Part shown: in pieces, positions 36,645 through 46,749 of the stretch
How the letters are laid out: every line of letters begins with the position of its first letter
Position numbering within the stretch: position 1 is the stretch's first letter
Assembly: GCA_026388125.1 (NCBI GenBank)
Contig: JAPLKJ010000219.1
Location: forward strand, 1 to 49,071
Length of the DNA: 49,071 nt
Source of the DNA: Elusimicrobiota bacterium
Lineage (GTDB): Bacteria > Elusimicrobiota > Elusimicrobia > Elusimicrobiales > UBA9959
Reading direction: 5' to 3'
The notes under the pieces: model-generated
The model's database searches: none
Told to the model about the DNA's origin: nothing
The model's input: only the letters and a program-made list of their open reading frames with translations
Position numbers and translations under genes: made by a program

Positions 36645-38307
36645 TGTCGTCCTTTAGGTTCAGCAAATTGACGGGGATATCCAGGATTTTCGCCACCAGA
36701 AGATCAAGCTTTTTCCCCGGCAGGCATTTCCGCATGCGCACCTGCCGGCCTATCTCTTTGAGTCTCGCCAGCGGTGGCAAAGGCAATGCCCGCAAGTCTC
36801 CCGCATTAACCTGGGTGTTCCCGTTAATACTCCTAAAGAAGCAATCGACAATGGAAGTGTTAAGGAATGCCGCTATACCAAAAGCCTCCTCGGCGGGGAT
36901 ATCGCTGTTTTTCTTGTGGATATAGTTCAGGTGGTTCTCTATGCCTATATATTTGCCCTTAATATCGTTTCCAAGCAGGACACCCGCATATAAGCGGCGC
37001 TGCTGTTCTTTTGACGTGAACCTTTTTAAGAGAATGTAGTTTTTTGCGGGCAGCAGGATATTCTTTGTCCGGCCGCTGGTGGTAATATATTTTTCTTTGC
37101 CCGCCCTGTCTAAAGGCCAGCGGACATCAAGCCCCTGTATGTTATGCATCCATAGGAGCGGAGTAAGTTTTTCTTTGGCATCTGGCGCGTTGAAAAGGTA
37201 TTCTTTTGCCCGGAACGCCACTACGGGACCCGTAGAAACCGACATCCCCAGGCTCTGAAAGGTTAAATTCCATTTTTGGAGGATTTTGCCGATAGCAAGC
37301 TCTTCTTTGTTCGCCGGTATCTTAATGAAAGCATCCTCATGGTGGAAAATATCCGCGTAGGGGAATTTCCCCTCCGTAAGGTCTGAGAAAGTAGAGTCAT
37401 TACTCTGGGAAACAGTGACTTCCTGGTTGGGCGTGAAGGGCGTAATGTTCCGCACCTTGATGATTATGCTTTCCTGAAGGATGTCTTCGTTATAAAAAAC
37501 ATTCTTCCTTGAATCAAAATTATGGATATTTTCGATGGAGTAGCGGTCTATTAACCACTTCCGGAACTTCATATGGTAAAGCCCCGAGCAGAAACTTCTG
37601 GGGGTGATAAACACAAGCTGGCCCTTTGGTTTCAGCAAGAGCAGGGATAATATCATGAAAAAGACGTAGATATTGGGTTGGCCGGAGGTAAAATCTTTCA
37701 AAAGTATCGTTTCGGGCGAGTCGGCGTTCAGTTTAAAGTACGGAGGATTTGAAACGATATAATCATACCGGTCTTTCGCGGGATCAGCCTCAAGAAACAT
37801 TTGGGACCGGGCCACGTTTAGATTGGCCAGGATAAAATCGGCATTGATGATCTTGTAGGTTAAATCCCAGCCTCGGTCTTTGAATTTAAGATGGCAGGCG
37901 GCTATGGTCTTTTTCAGGAAAGGAAGCACTTCCCCGTCCTTCTCGTATAAATCAATATGGAGGATTACTTTCTTGTAGTTGTTAGCCAGGACGGCGTTGC
38001 AAAAGCCCGCGGTCAGTATTCCCGCTCCCGCTCCAGGGTCCAGCAATGAGATTTTAATGGAAGGTGTTTTAGGAAGCGAGAAAAGGCCGGACATGAAATT
38101 GGAGATTTCCGGCGGCGTAAAAAATTGCCCCTTCTCTTTGCGTCCGTCGGGCGATTTAAGGATGTATGCTTCGGCGTGTGAATTAGCCAGGGAAGTTAAA
38201 GTAATGTCATTGATGAATCTTTCGCGCATTTCATTTTCCTGATACTCTATTTTATCACATACAGAAAAGGTTGGGCCGTTTATTAACGACAAAAATATTT
38301 CTCCCAT
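36577..38307 (-). CDS. N6-adenine DNA methyltransferase, BsuBI/Eco57I-like
   Basis: GQFFTPPEISNFMSGLF, LLDPGAGAGILTAGF (motif I), YIVSNPPYFKLN (motif IV); 68-nt overlap with REase gene. Confidence 0.88.
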   Translation of the reverse strand: MGEIFLSLINGPTFSVCDKIEYQENEMRERFINDITLTSLANSHAEAYILKSPDGRKEKGQFFTPPEISNFMSGLFSLPKTPSIKISLLDPGAGAGILTAGFCNAVLANNYKKVILHIDLYEKDGEVLPFLKKTIAACHLKFKDRGWDLTYKIINADFILANLNVARSQMFLEADPAKDRYDYIVSNPPYFKLNADSPETILLKDFTSGQPNIYVFFMILSLLLLKPKGQLVFITPRSFCSGLYHMKFRKWLIDRYSIENIHNFDSRKNVFYNEDILQESIIIKVRNITPFTPNQEVTVSQSNDSTFSDLTEGKFPYADIFHHEDAFIKIPANKEELAIGKILQKWNLTFQSLGMSVSTGPVVAFRAKEYLFNAPDAKEKLTPLLWMHNIQGLDVRWPLDRAGKEKYITTSGRTKNILLPAKNYILLKRFTSKEQQRRLYAGVLLGNDIKGKYIGIENHLNYIHKKNSDIPAEEAFGIAAFLNTSIVDCFFRSINGNTQVNAGDLRALPLPPLARLKEIGRQVRMRKCLPGKKLDLLVAKILDIPVNLLNLKDDNEQDKTGNTDPKRLGAPACAAK

Positions 38308-38529
38308 AATTCAACCTCCATAACCGGCAAAATATATAAAAAGTATAGCAGACGAACCCGACATAGGCGTGACGGGTTGTAAAATGAAGGCGGCGTCGGG
38401 ATCCTTTCGGGCGGCGGCTTGCTGTTTTTCCAACCCGGTCCACACGTCAGCCCATGCGATTGGAGTTACCCACCCATTTGCTAAACATTGGCTACATACT
38501 TTATGTTATCATTGGGTAGTGGAGCCTTT

Positions 38530-39381
38530 ATGAGCAAGTGTAGCAACTGCAATGCCCCGCTATCACCAAGCTTAAGGCACTGCCCTGCATGTAGGGCAGA
38601 TGCTGGTGCACCTAATGTCAGAGAATGTGGAAGCACGGAAGAGCGGCTTGCATTAGAAGAACGCTTTGAAGTTTCAAAGAAAAGTGCATTTTCACGTGGG
38701 TGCGGAACAGAATTTTCAGATTTCATTTTACTGACAGAAAAAAGTTCTTGCGTGATTGTAAACATGCCAGCAGCTCAAGCACGTAATTTAGTGACAGATG
38801 TTAAGAATATATATGTAAATTATGAAAAATTAGTAGGAAGCGGATTACGTCTACCAGCATTAATTCCGAATGACAAAAAACGTAGTGGAATGGCTGGATT
38901 CTTCTTTGGCACTTATGATGACCAAATAATTTATGGCTTTCTCGGTTTTCCAAGCTCAAAGCTTCCATCTTATGGTGGAATTGCTTGCCAGTTAAAATCA
39001 ATTTCAATCAGAAATCGTGTAAGTTTTCTTGAGGAGAACTCCTATAGTTTCTTCAATCAGCATAAAGATGCCATCCTAAAGAGTGACTTCCCAAAAGGCT
39101 ATAGGGCAGTTTGGGGGAACCGTCATAAATTAGTAATGGCTAAACTAGGGGATAGAATTCAGAAAGGCTCTACAGATACCGACCATGAGATTCTTATTTC
39201 TGTTTCGGGGGGTATGAATAGAGAACAAGACGAATTTATTGAAGCGCACATTTTTGAAACTTTCAATGTTCACGCAATTGAAGCGATGAAAGATGCTAAC
39301 ACATCAAAGCATGATAAGGGTGCAAAAATAGACGCAAAAATAGCTCTTGAGCAATTTGCAAAGATTCAGACTACACCATGA
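38530..39381 (+). CDS. Zinc-ribbon protein of unknown function (gene 1 of a two-gene unit)
   Basis: MSKCSNCNAPLSPSLRHCPACRAD (two CxxC knuckles); ATG at 38530; 4-nt overlap with next gene. Confidence 0.75.
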   Translation: MSKCSNCNAPLSPSLRHCPACRADAGAPNVRECGSTEERLALEERFEVSKKSAFSRGCGTEFSDFILLTEKSSCVIVNMPAAQARNLVTDVKNIYVNYEKLVGSGLRLPALIPNDKKRSGMAGFFFGTYDDQIIYGFLGFPSSKLPSYGGIACQLKSISIRNRVSFLEENSYSFFNQHKDAILKSDFPKGYRAVWGNRHKLVMAKLGDRIQKGSTDTDHEILISVSGGMNREQDEFIEAHIFETFNVHAIEAMKDANTSKHDKGAKIDAKIALEQFAKIQTTP

Positions 39382-41282
39382 CGGTTCAAAAAGCTTTCTG
39401 GTCTACTACTGCGGGAGTTCTCGTTGGGGAGAGAACCGGTGAGGCTCCTCCTAAGGTGCATTCTATTGGAATACAGGATTTCTCCGACCAAGAAGCAGGG
39501 TATTACCTTTCTTCCATAACTGATTGGGAGGAAGTGGAATTCAACGACATCACATCTTTGTTAGGCACCCTTACAACTCGGTACTGGGTAGACAGAGCAC
39601 ATGCTTTAGCTGTAGCTTTATTAAGTGGTCTCTCCGAAGTGTTGGAGAAAGAAGTCCTAGAAGAACTCGAGCAACTCATTCAGACACGAATTAAAGCCAA
39701 GAGTCTGCTATCACTCCTTTTAGTCGCCCCTCTTGCTTCGCCTGCAAAATCGAAGTCCCTTGCAGTGACTTCACTAAAAACAAATCTCCCTGCTATAGCT
39801 GCAGTTTGGGACAAACTTAGTGAATTACAACCCTTAATTAATCGCTTTTCATCATTATGGCTAACTATTCCCGAAGAGAGTTTTTTACAATATGCACGGC
39901 ACGATTTATGGGTTAGGGTGGCCACGGAAGAAGTACTTCCGGACTTGCTTGAATCCCCCAATAGTAATAGTTTCCGTTCCCAATGGAATACTTTATTATT
40001 TAAGAGCAAGCAATCGCCTGACCAGATAAAATCTTTAAATACAGTGGGGATAACTTTAACTGGTAAATTATTCCCGCATGGCGCGAGTGTCACTCCAATG
40101 TCGATTGCGGACGAATTACCAGAAGAACACATACATAAAAAAAAGTTTACTCACTATATTGCCGCAGAGGAAAAGGACAGTGCTCTTAAACAAGTTGCTG
40201 CGATTGCAAAAACACTAGCTGAAGGTAAAGATGATATTGCCCATAAGTATCTGCGGGAACTTGTGAAGCATCAGGTAGCAGGTGGGGATACAGAATTCGT
40301 TCTTAAATCGCTATGTAATATCGCAAAGAAATGTGCAGACACGTTTAGAATTGATTTCGAGCATGACTGTTTGTTAAAAGCATTGTCTCTTTCTCCATCA
40401 GATTCCTGGACTTTAATTCAATGGGGAGATCATTTGAAAAGAACTGGGGATTACGATCTCGCACTAGAGGCGATGGAGAAAGCATGGCAGATGAGCGGCA
40501 ACATAATTGCCCAAACAATCATAGCTGATATATGGGCTATGCAGGGAAAGCGCGAGAAGGCTCTTTCAATATACAAAAAGATTGAGAATTGTGAAAATAA
40601 TGAGACTGTCAGAACCGCTATCGGTGACATTTTACGAAGAGATGGTCATCTTGAAAATGCTGAGAAAGAATATGATTATGTAATATCCAAATGGGAGTCT
40701 CATCGCGCTTATGCGGGCAAAGCTGAAATAGCTAAAAATAAGTTGCTATTCCAAAAATCTTTATCTATCTATGAGAAACTTCTAGAAAACCCAGATACCG
40801 ACGAGCATTCTCGCGCTATTTACAGATCGGCTCAATGTCGCTTATTTAAACTGATGGGCCGGTTTACTGAAGCCTATAAGGGGTGTGAGTTACTATTGCT
40901 TAAGTTACAACGATATGATGAAGCAAAATGCTTATTAACTGAGAGAATAGATTCTGTAATGGAATCGAGCGACAACCCCGCTCTTCTACGATTAGGGGCG
41001 ACATTGGCATTTTTAAGTGCACGAGAGGATTCAGAGGCAGAAAGAATAATTAAAGAGTTCCCTAAAAGTTCAAATCAGTATGTAGAATACCTTGCTTCTA
41101 TTATGAGGTTGCATCTTGCCGTTTTAAAATCGGATGAAGTATCTATACAGTGGTTGACTAAGGAATTGTTGCAGTACCCTGAAATGTCCACCAAAACGGA
41201 TGTAGCTTTAGCCGATCTTAAGAAACACGATTTTAAATCTATAATAGAGCTCGAGATCGAACTCTGCCTTATGGCTGCATAA
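39378..41282 (+). CDS. 634-aa TPR-containing protein (gene 2 of the unit)
   Basis: TPR-like helices SWTLIQWGDHLKRTGDYDLALEAMEKAWQMSGNIIAQTIIADIWAMQGKREKALSIYKKIENCENNETVRTAIGDILRRDGHLENAEKEYDYVISKW. Confidence 0.78.
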   Translation: MTVQKAFWSTTAGVLVGERTGEAPPKVHSIGIQDFSDQEAGYYLSSITDWEEVEFNDITSLLGTLTTRYWVDRAHALAVALLSGLSEVLEKEVLEELEQLIQTRIKAKSLLSLLLVAPLASPAKSKSLAVTSLKTNLPAIAAVWDKLSELQPLINRFSSLWLTIPEESFLQYARHDLWVRVATEEVLPDLLESPNSNSFRSQWNTLLFKSKQSPDQIKSLNTVGITLTGKLFPHGASVTPMSIADELPEEHIHKKKFTHYIAAEEKDSALKQVAAIAKTLAEGKDDIAHKYLRELVKHQVAGGDTEFVLKSLCNIAKKCADTFRIDFEHDCLLKALSLSPSDSWTLIQWGDHLKRTGDYDLALEAMEKAWQMSGNIIAQTIIADIWAMQGKREKALSIYKKIENCENNETVRTAIGDILRRDGHLENAEKEYDYVISKWESHRAYAGKAEIAKNKLLFQKSLSIYEKLLENPDTDEHSRAIYRSAQCRLFKLMGRFTEAYKGCELLLLKLQRYDEAKCLLTERIDSVMESSDNPALLRLGATLAFLSAREDSEAERIIKEFPKSSNQYVEYLASIMRLHLAVLKSDEVSIQWLTKELLQYPEMSTKTDVALADLKKHDFKSIIELEIELCLMAA

Positions 41283-41293
41283 CGGAAATAATG

Positions 41294-41321
41294 AAAAAAA
41301 AGGGACAGCGAGGCTGTCCTT
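41294..41321 (-). terminator. Rho-independent terminator for the 41364-46726 cassette
   Basis: On minus strand GGACAGC-CTC-GCTGTCC-C-TTTTTTTT. Confidence 0.82.
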
Positions 41322-41363
41322 AGGAAAGAGGCCCGGTGCATGCACGCGCCCTCTATTGCTATC

Positions 41364-42113
41364 TCAACACTGAGAGTCAAACTCCAAAAGCATTGACGCC
41401 TCTGGTAGTGCGATTAAATCTTGCACTGACATTGCGAGCCTCTCGGAACAGGGAACTTTGATAGCTACAGATTTGCATAAAATGCCGTTATCCACCAAAT
41501 AGATCCTAGTGGCAATCCGCAACACATCAACAATTTGATGAGCAGTGGCGATAATGGATAAACCATCACCTTCGACTCGTCTATGCAATTCTGACATTAT
41601 TTTAGCTTTTGTGATTGCATCAATCCCGGTAAAAGATTCATCTAAAAGAAGCAAATCAGGGTTAAATGATAGCGCCTTACACAATTCCACACGTTGCCTC
41701 ATGCCGAGAGAGAGTTGTCGGGGAAGAAGATCCTTTATCTTATAAAGGCCACATATTAAACATAGCTTTTCAAATTCATTTACATTTGCAGCGTGGCGTC
41801 TAAGAGCCGCTTCTGTAACAACATTATCCGTTACTGATAACCATGGGAGTAGTGTGCTATCATGCATTATATACCCAAGACATCTCACTGAGGAGCGAAT
41901 GGAATCAGAAAGGTTGCTTCGCAACACCCCACTCATAAGATTGAGGAATGTCGTCTTTCCGCAACCACTTCGGCCATGGAGAAAAATAATTTCACCTGGA
42001 AAAATTCGAAAGTCTCGTAAAATAAATTCAGAAGCATCCGCTATGCCATCATAGGAAAACTGTGATTTACTAATTTCAATCAAAGGGGACTTAGAATAAC
42101 GATCTGATATCAT
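41364..42113 (-). CDS. ABC transporter ATPase, SsuB/TauB-like
   Basis: Walker A LHGRSGCGKTTFLN, signature LSLGMRQRVELCKALSFNPDLLLLDESFTGID. Confidence 0.9.
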   Translation of the reverse strand: MISDRYSKSPLIEISKSQFSYDGIADASEFILRDFRIFPGEIIFLHGRSGCGKTTFLNLMSGVLRSNLSDSIRSSVRCLGYIMHDSTLLPWLSVTDNVVTEAALRRHAANVNEFEKLCLICGLYKIKDLLPRQLSLGMRQRVELCKALSFNPDLLLLDESFTGIDAITKAKIMSELHRRVEGDGLSIIATAHQIVDVLRIATRIYLVDNGILCKSVAIKVPCSERLAMSVQDLIALPEASMLLEFDSQC

Positions 42114-43588
42114 TATTTATTTGTAACCGCTAAAAGATTTGAAGATGTTTTACTGGGATCGTGTCTGAAGAAAAAAAGGACATCATCACAGGGCAGCGAA
42201 TCTATACCATGTACTTTGCGGACAAGATTAGCGAAGCGGTTTAGGATTTGAATATCATTGCATGGGTCATCATATAAATAATGGAGAAAGTCGGTAAGGT
42301 CATGCAAATATGCAATTGGGTATGTTTGTAGCACTTCACAATCCGGTTGTAGCAAATTTTGCATAGATTTACTACAGTCAACTGACACTAATTGGGCTTG
42401 GTCGATTACCATCTTCAGGAAGGTATCAATCCATATATGACTACGATTATCCGCAGTCAGTGAACGTGATTTAATGAATGAAATCGCAACAAATATCGAC
42501 TTTGGGCCATTACCTCTAAACACCACCAAAGCATTTGGCTTAGTATTCTGGATAACACGAATTATCTCGTGGACGGTTTTTTCCTCATATAGTACGTGAG
42601 AAAAATAGAGCAAATCAGCCTTTTTTGCTATGGTTAGCAAATCGGTCTCTTTGCCATTAATAAACCTCCATGCATTAGTAGTGTTCCGCGCATTGAATTC
42701 TTTCTCCCATCTTGAATCTTTTTCATAGCAGTAAACTTCTTTAGGGCTGATTTTCATCCAGGAAAGGAGTTGCGCTAATCGTTCTCCATCGCCACACCCA
42801 AAGTCCAAAACACAATCCATCGATCCTGTGATCGACGGAAGATTTGGTTGACTCAATTGTGCGATGTGTGTTTTGAAGCGTTTATAAATACTAGCGTAAT
42901 TCTCATCTTTCACTAAACTGTGAAATAGGCGTACAACTAAATAAAATAAAACACTCATTCCGACAGCGAGGTCTTTGGTATTTATATGAGATTCGTTGAA
43001 ATCTGAATTAAACCCCGGGTATCTTAGGAATATAATAAATATGATTATGGCAACAAATTCTATAAGCACCCATAACGTTGTTTCTGCTTTGTTCTTTTCA
43101 GGATTTTTTCCCTCACCCCAATCTCTAATAAGCCATAGAAGAAATAAGGCAATAAAGGTTCCATAAGACGCAGTTCGGAACATTTCAGAAGACCTTGGAA
43201 AGGCTAGGGATAAAGTGTATAACCCCTGGGCACCTAAAAGTAAAGTTGGAATAACAAAATGTTGCGGGAATAACCCTTCCATAGGTTGGGAGAACACTAG
43301 GATATTGAATACAATATATAGGTACAAGGCATGAGTTAGAGCCTTAAAGAGTACCCATACCTGCATGGTCAAGGGCGTGAATCCATTCGCCATATTTAAA
43401 GGAAATTCTGCTTCATAAATCAAAACAGTCAGAAGCGACATTCCAATAACTATGTATGTGAATAGCTTTAAATAGTATGCCGACCTCGTAGAGAAAGGTT
43501 TATGCTTAGAAGTGTCTTCAAGAACTGAATCTTGAATGGCAATGAACAAATCTCGAATTGTGGTACTGTTTAATGTAAAGTTAGCCAT
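42113..43588 (-). CDS. Membrane protein with C-terminal class I SAM methyltransferase-like domain
   Basis: Multiple TM segments over first ~240 aa, then CVLDFGCGDGERLAQLLSWMKISPKEVYCYEKD. Confidence 0.72.
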   Translation of the reverse strand: MANFTLNSTTIRDLFIAIQDSVLEDTSKHKPFSTRSAYYLKLFTYIVIGMSLLTVLIYEAEFPLNMANGFTPLTMQVWVLFKALTHALYLYIVFNILVFSQPMEGLFPQHFVIPTLLLGAQGLYTLSLAFPRSSEMFRTASYGTFIALFLLWLIRDWGEGKNPEKNKAETTLWVLIEFVAIIIFIIFLRYPGFNSDFNESHINTKDLAVGMSVLFYLVVRLFHSLVKDENYASIYKRFKTHIAQLSQPNLPSITGSMDCVLDFGCGDGERLAQLLSWMKISPKEVYCYEKDSRWEKEFNARNTTNAWRFINGKETDLLTIAKKADLLYFSHVLYEEKTVHEIIRVIQNTKPNALVVFRGNGPKSIFVAISFIKSRSLTADNRSHIWIDTFLKMVIDQAQLVSVDCSKSMQNLLQPDCEVLQTYPIAYLHDLTDFLHYLYDDPCNDIQILNRFANLVRKVHGIDSLPCDDVLFFFRHDPSKTSSNLLAVTNK

Positions 43589-43691
43589 ATTTAACTTCTT
43601 TTTTAATTAAATAAAATTAATTCAATGAGAAGTGTTTTCAGTCAATACAATTCATGAATTGGCGATGACATATTGATTTTACTGGCAATTA

Positions 43692-44672
43692 CTATTTATA
43701 TAATAAAGCAGCCTGCTGCCTAATCGACTCTGAAATTTCGTCACCAAGCCACATGTCAACCCGGTCTGGGGTTATTGGCATAATGGTGCGTAATTGTGCA
43801 ACTCGCTTAATAGCTGCTGTTATTTTAGTCGCATCCAATGTGGGCGATGCTTTTTTTAGTGCGTCCACTGCGCCTGATAAATCCTGGCTGCCTTTGACAT
43901 ATCCGTCTAATGTGGCTTGAGCTAATTTGTTTACGTCATCAACGGTTAATTTAGCGGCACTAAGGCTTTTCTGACCTGCCGAGACGAGTACAAGCCCATA
44001 ACTTTCAACCCCTAGATTTTCAAAATTTAATTCCTTAAATTTTGTCCCATCAATACTAAGGTCAACAGCATGGTTGGTTGTATAGGCACAAAAAGCATCT
44101 ATGTCCCCAGTCTTAAACGGGATTTGCCCACCATACCCAATTGGGATTTCAGTGAAGGAATTCAAGGGAATCATTTTCTTTTTCAGTAGATAAATAAATT
44201 GTGTATAGACAACCGATTGTGGATTAACGCCAATTCGTTTGCCTTTTATATTGTCCAAACCTTCAATATTGCTGGAAGGTTGAGTAATTAAAGTTGCTAA
44301 GTTGACAGGGATTAGAGGGATTGCTTTTGAAAAAATTCCCCCCTTTGCGAGTCGTTGTAAAATATCGCCAGAAGTAGTTGTTCCAAACAATGCTGCGCCT
44401 GTAGCAACTTGAGCTGCCACAAGGGGAGCACCATTTCCTGTAATAATTTTCACATCGTAACCAGCAGCAGCATATAACCCATGCTCCTTCGCATAGAATA
44501 TTCCATAGTATTCTGCCGATGGCAACCAATCGATGGTAATTTCAATCGTTCGGAGCTTAGATGACGCAGTTGAGGACCCACTCTTCCCACATGACGCCAG
44601 CCCAAAAGCGATTGCGATACACAAGACAACCACAATAGAAACAGGGCGAATGACTTGTTTTAATATTTGCAT
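43692..44672 (-). CDS. ABC transporter substrate-binding lipoprotein, NMT1/THI5/TauA-like
   Basis: Lipobox-like GLASCGKSG; TIDWLPSAEYYGIFYAKEHGLYAAAGYDVKIITGNGAPLVAAQVATGAALFGTTTSGD. Confidence 0.85.
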   Translation of the reverse strand: MQILKQVIRPVSIVVVLCIAIAFGLASCGKSGSSTASSKLRTIEITIDWLPSAEYYGIFYAKEHGLYAAAGYDVKIITGNGAPLVAAQVATGAALFGTTTSGDILQRLAKGGIFSKAIPLIPVNLATLITQPSSNIEGLDNIKGKRIGVNPQSVVYTQFIYLLKKKMIPLNSFTEIPIGYGGQIPFKTGDIDAFCAYTTNHAVDLSIDGTKFKELNFENLGVESYGLVLVSAGQKSLSAAKLTVDDVNKLAQATLDGYVKGSQDLSGAVDALKKASPTLDATKITAAIKRVAQLRTIMPITPDRVDMWLGDEISESIRQQAALLYK

Positions 44673-44686
44673 AATTTGCCTCCAAA

Positions 44687-45361
44687 TTAATATCCACGTT
44701 TTTGAATTAATTTCTCTTGGATATAACTTAAGCCGACGTAAACCGTGACTCCTTGAACGATTAATAGACTTACTGCTATATAAATCACATCCATGTCGAG
44801 AGAAGATTGCGCCACAAGTAATAATCTACCTATGCCACGATCAGGTTGTATGAATTCCGCAACGACTGCGCCCAAAACAGCTAAAGTGAACCCGATTTTG
44901 GCAGCTGATACAATAAGTGGAAGAGCATGAGGCATCACCACATAAACTACTTCGTCAAAAAAAGTGGGGTTTGCAATTGCAATAACAGCTTGGAGTGATT
45001 TTGGCAATGTGCGAGTAGCTGAGGCGCACGATGCGTAAATTGGGAAAAATGCTATTAGAAAAGCAATTAGAACTTTAATATGAAAACCAACTCCTAGCGC
45101 GACAATAATTACTGGTGTTAGGGCTTGTAGCGGAAATGATTGGGAGAGTGCAACAATAGGCCCAAAAAATCTTTCAATATGCCTATAGCGGATTCCAATA
45201 CCCGCCAACAAAATTGCTGCCACCAAAGCTATCACAGACGCCACAGCGGCAACAGAGAACGTCGCCCACCATTGCTCGAGTATATAAGGGCCATTGGCTT
45301 TTAAGACTCGTGCAATGCCGCCTGGGTTCGGCAATAATAATGCCCATTTCATTGAATCCAT
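44687..45361 (-). CDS. ABC transporter permease, SsuC/TauC-like
   Basis: TM segments and EAA-like PKSLQAVIAIANPTFFDEVVYVVMPHALPLIVSAAKIG. Confidence 0.87.
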   Translation of the reverse strand: MDSMKWALLLPNPGGIARVLKANGPYILEQWWATFSVAAVASVIALVAAILLAGIGIRYRHIERFFGPIVALSQSFPLQALTPVIIVALGVGFHIKVLIAFLIAFFPIYASCASATRTLPKSLQAVIAIANPTFFDEVVYVVMPHALPLIVSAAKIGFTLAVLGAVVAEFIQPDRGIGRLLLVAQSSLDMDVIYIAVSLLIVQGVTVYVGLSYIQEKLIQKRGY

Positions 45362-45565
45362 TTTTACCTTAACCCGAGAGCCAATAAACTAATTTAATTA
45401 ATGTTACTAAAAATATATTGGAAAGCGAAATGCTATATCCATTATGCATGTTTTACGCCGATTTTTTTTGTTATCAGAGCGCACGGTAATTTCCTGGCAA
45501 TATTGATTCACGATAATCATAATAGATTTTAAGAGTTTTGAAACAGCCTCACGTCCCATATCTCA

Positions 45566-46726
45566 CTATTTATTAGCATTCATATGCTTTTCACATGAAA
45601 AAGACAAATCCAGTAGGAATGCAAGCTCAGACGAGTAGAGCCTATTCAGATTGCCTTTCATAGCCCTCACAAATAATGAACCCCAATTATATGAGTCGTC
45701 GTTCGCAAGGTGCAGGGCATATGCCATGCGTGCATACGCTTGTTCAGAGTGCACGTTTTGCCTTTTCAGGGACTTAAGGTATAGTTGGCTGAGGTCATCT
45801 GTCGTTGGGCTCAAAAACCCTTTCATTGTTGCAAGACACTTAACTTGAAGACGGTGGGAATAGCGAGGCAGGAGCGACGCCAAGTCGATATACATAGATA
45901 CCAGATTCTCCTCTGCGAGCAATTTATCGGGGATTCCCCAAGTATGTACGTTCCATTCTGCTTCGAGATATTTAAATGTCGTTAACATCGAGAATTTGGC
46001 AAGGTTCAGTGCTTTTTGGGGAACATTTGTAATTGATCCGCTGATGACCGACCCAAGGAGTTTTGCCGCATATACACTTGCCCAAAGATCTGGCTCGCCT
46101 CGTTTTTCACTCGTCTGCCACCATCCTCCAGCGGTGTGTTGCCAGCCATTATTACCATCAAGCATCAAGTCAACGACTGCCCTTGTAATTAGATTCGTAG
46201 GGTCCTCGTCTGCGAGCATATGCGCGGCCGCCATGGTGTGACGATAATTCCATTTCATCTCATGTGAGGTAGGTGAGGAATCTGGAGCACTCGTGAACAT
46301 TGGGATTCGGTCCTCGCTGAAGAGGCCCCTCACCCCTGCCCTAGCGCGAGCTATCGATATTGGGACAAGACCATGCTTGTGCAGTATGATTGCCGGCCAG
46401 TAGGTAAGATACATCCTTGGCTTTAGGTCCAAAGTCTCTCTTGAACCTTTAGTCTGCCATTTCCCCGAATCTACAGCATTGCGTGATTTGCCGTACTCTC
46501 CCCGGTGTTGTCCAAACCAAGACTGGCCGCGAAGAAGATATCTCACCAGTCGTTTCTGGAGAGCCGTTGTGTCCGCGGAAAGGGGGCCTGCATCTCTTTT
46601 CCATGAAGAAGCGAGAAAACAGTAACGGGTTTCTAGGAGGACATGGAGGTGCCCACTTTGGTAGATGGTAACTAGCAAACCCCACAATGCTGAGGTAATT
46701 AGCCCCACGATAATAGTCTCAATCAT
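45566..46726 (-). CDS. Membrane-anchored protein, possible alpha/alpha-toroid (cyclase/prenyltransferase-like) fold
   Basis: N-terminal TM; DGNNGWQHTAGGWWQTSEKRGEPDLWASVYAAKLL; helical repeats; RBS GGGAGAGG. Confidence 0.6.
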   Translation of the reverse strand: MIETIIVGLITSALWGLLVTIYQSGHLHVLLETRYCFLASSWKRDAGPLSADTTALQKRLVRYLLRGQSWFGQHRGEYGKSRNAVDSGKWQTKGSRETLDLKPRMYLTYWPAIILHKHGLVPISIARARAGVRGLFSEDRIPMFTSAPDSSPTSHEMKWNYRHTMAAAHMLADEDPTNLITRAVVDLMLDGNNGWQHTAGGWWQTSEKRGEPDLWASVYAAKLLGSVISGSITNVPQKALNLAKFSMLTTFKYLEAEWNVHTWGIPDKLLAEENLVSMYIDLASLLPRYSHRLQVKCLATMKGFLSPTTDDLSQLYLKSLKRQNVHSEQAYARMAYALHLANDDSYNWGSLFVRAMKGNLNRLYSSELAFLLDLSFSCEKHMNANK

Positions 46727-46749
46727 ATCCTCTCCCGCTAAACTATCGT

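Noticed and set aside
44263-44529. 88-aa minus ORF inside the SBP gene
   Set aside because: Alternative frame of the substrate-binding protein CDS.
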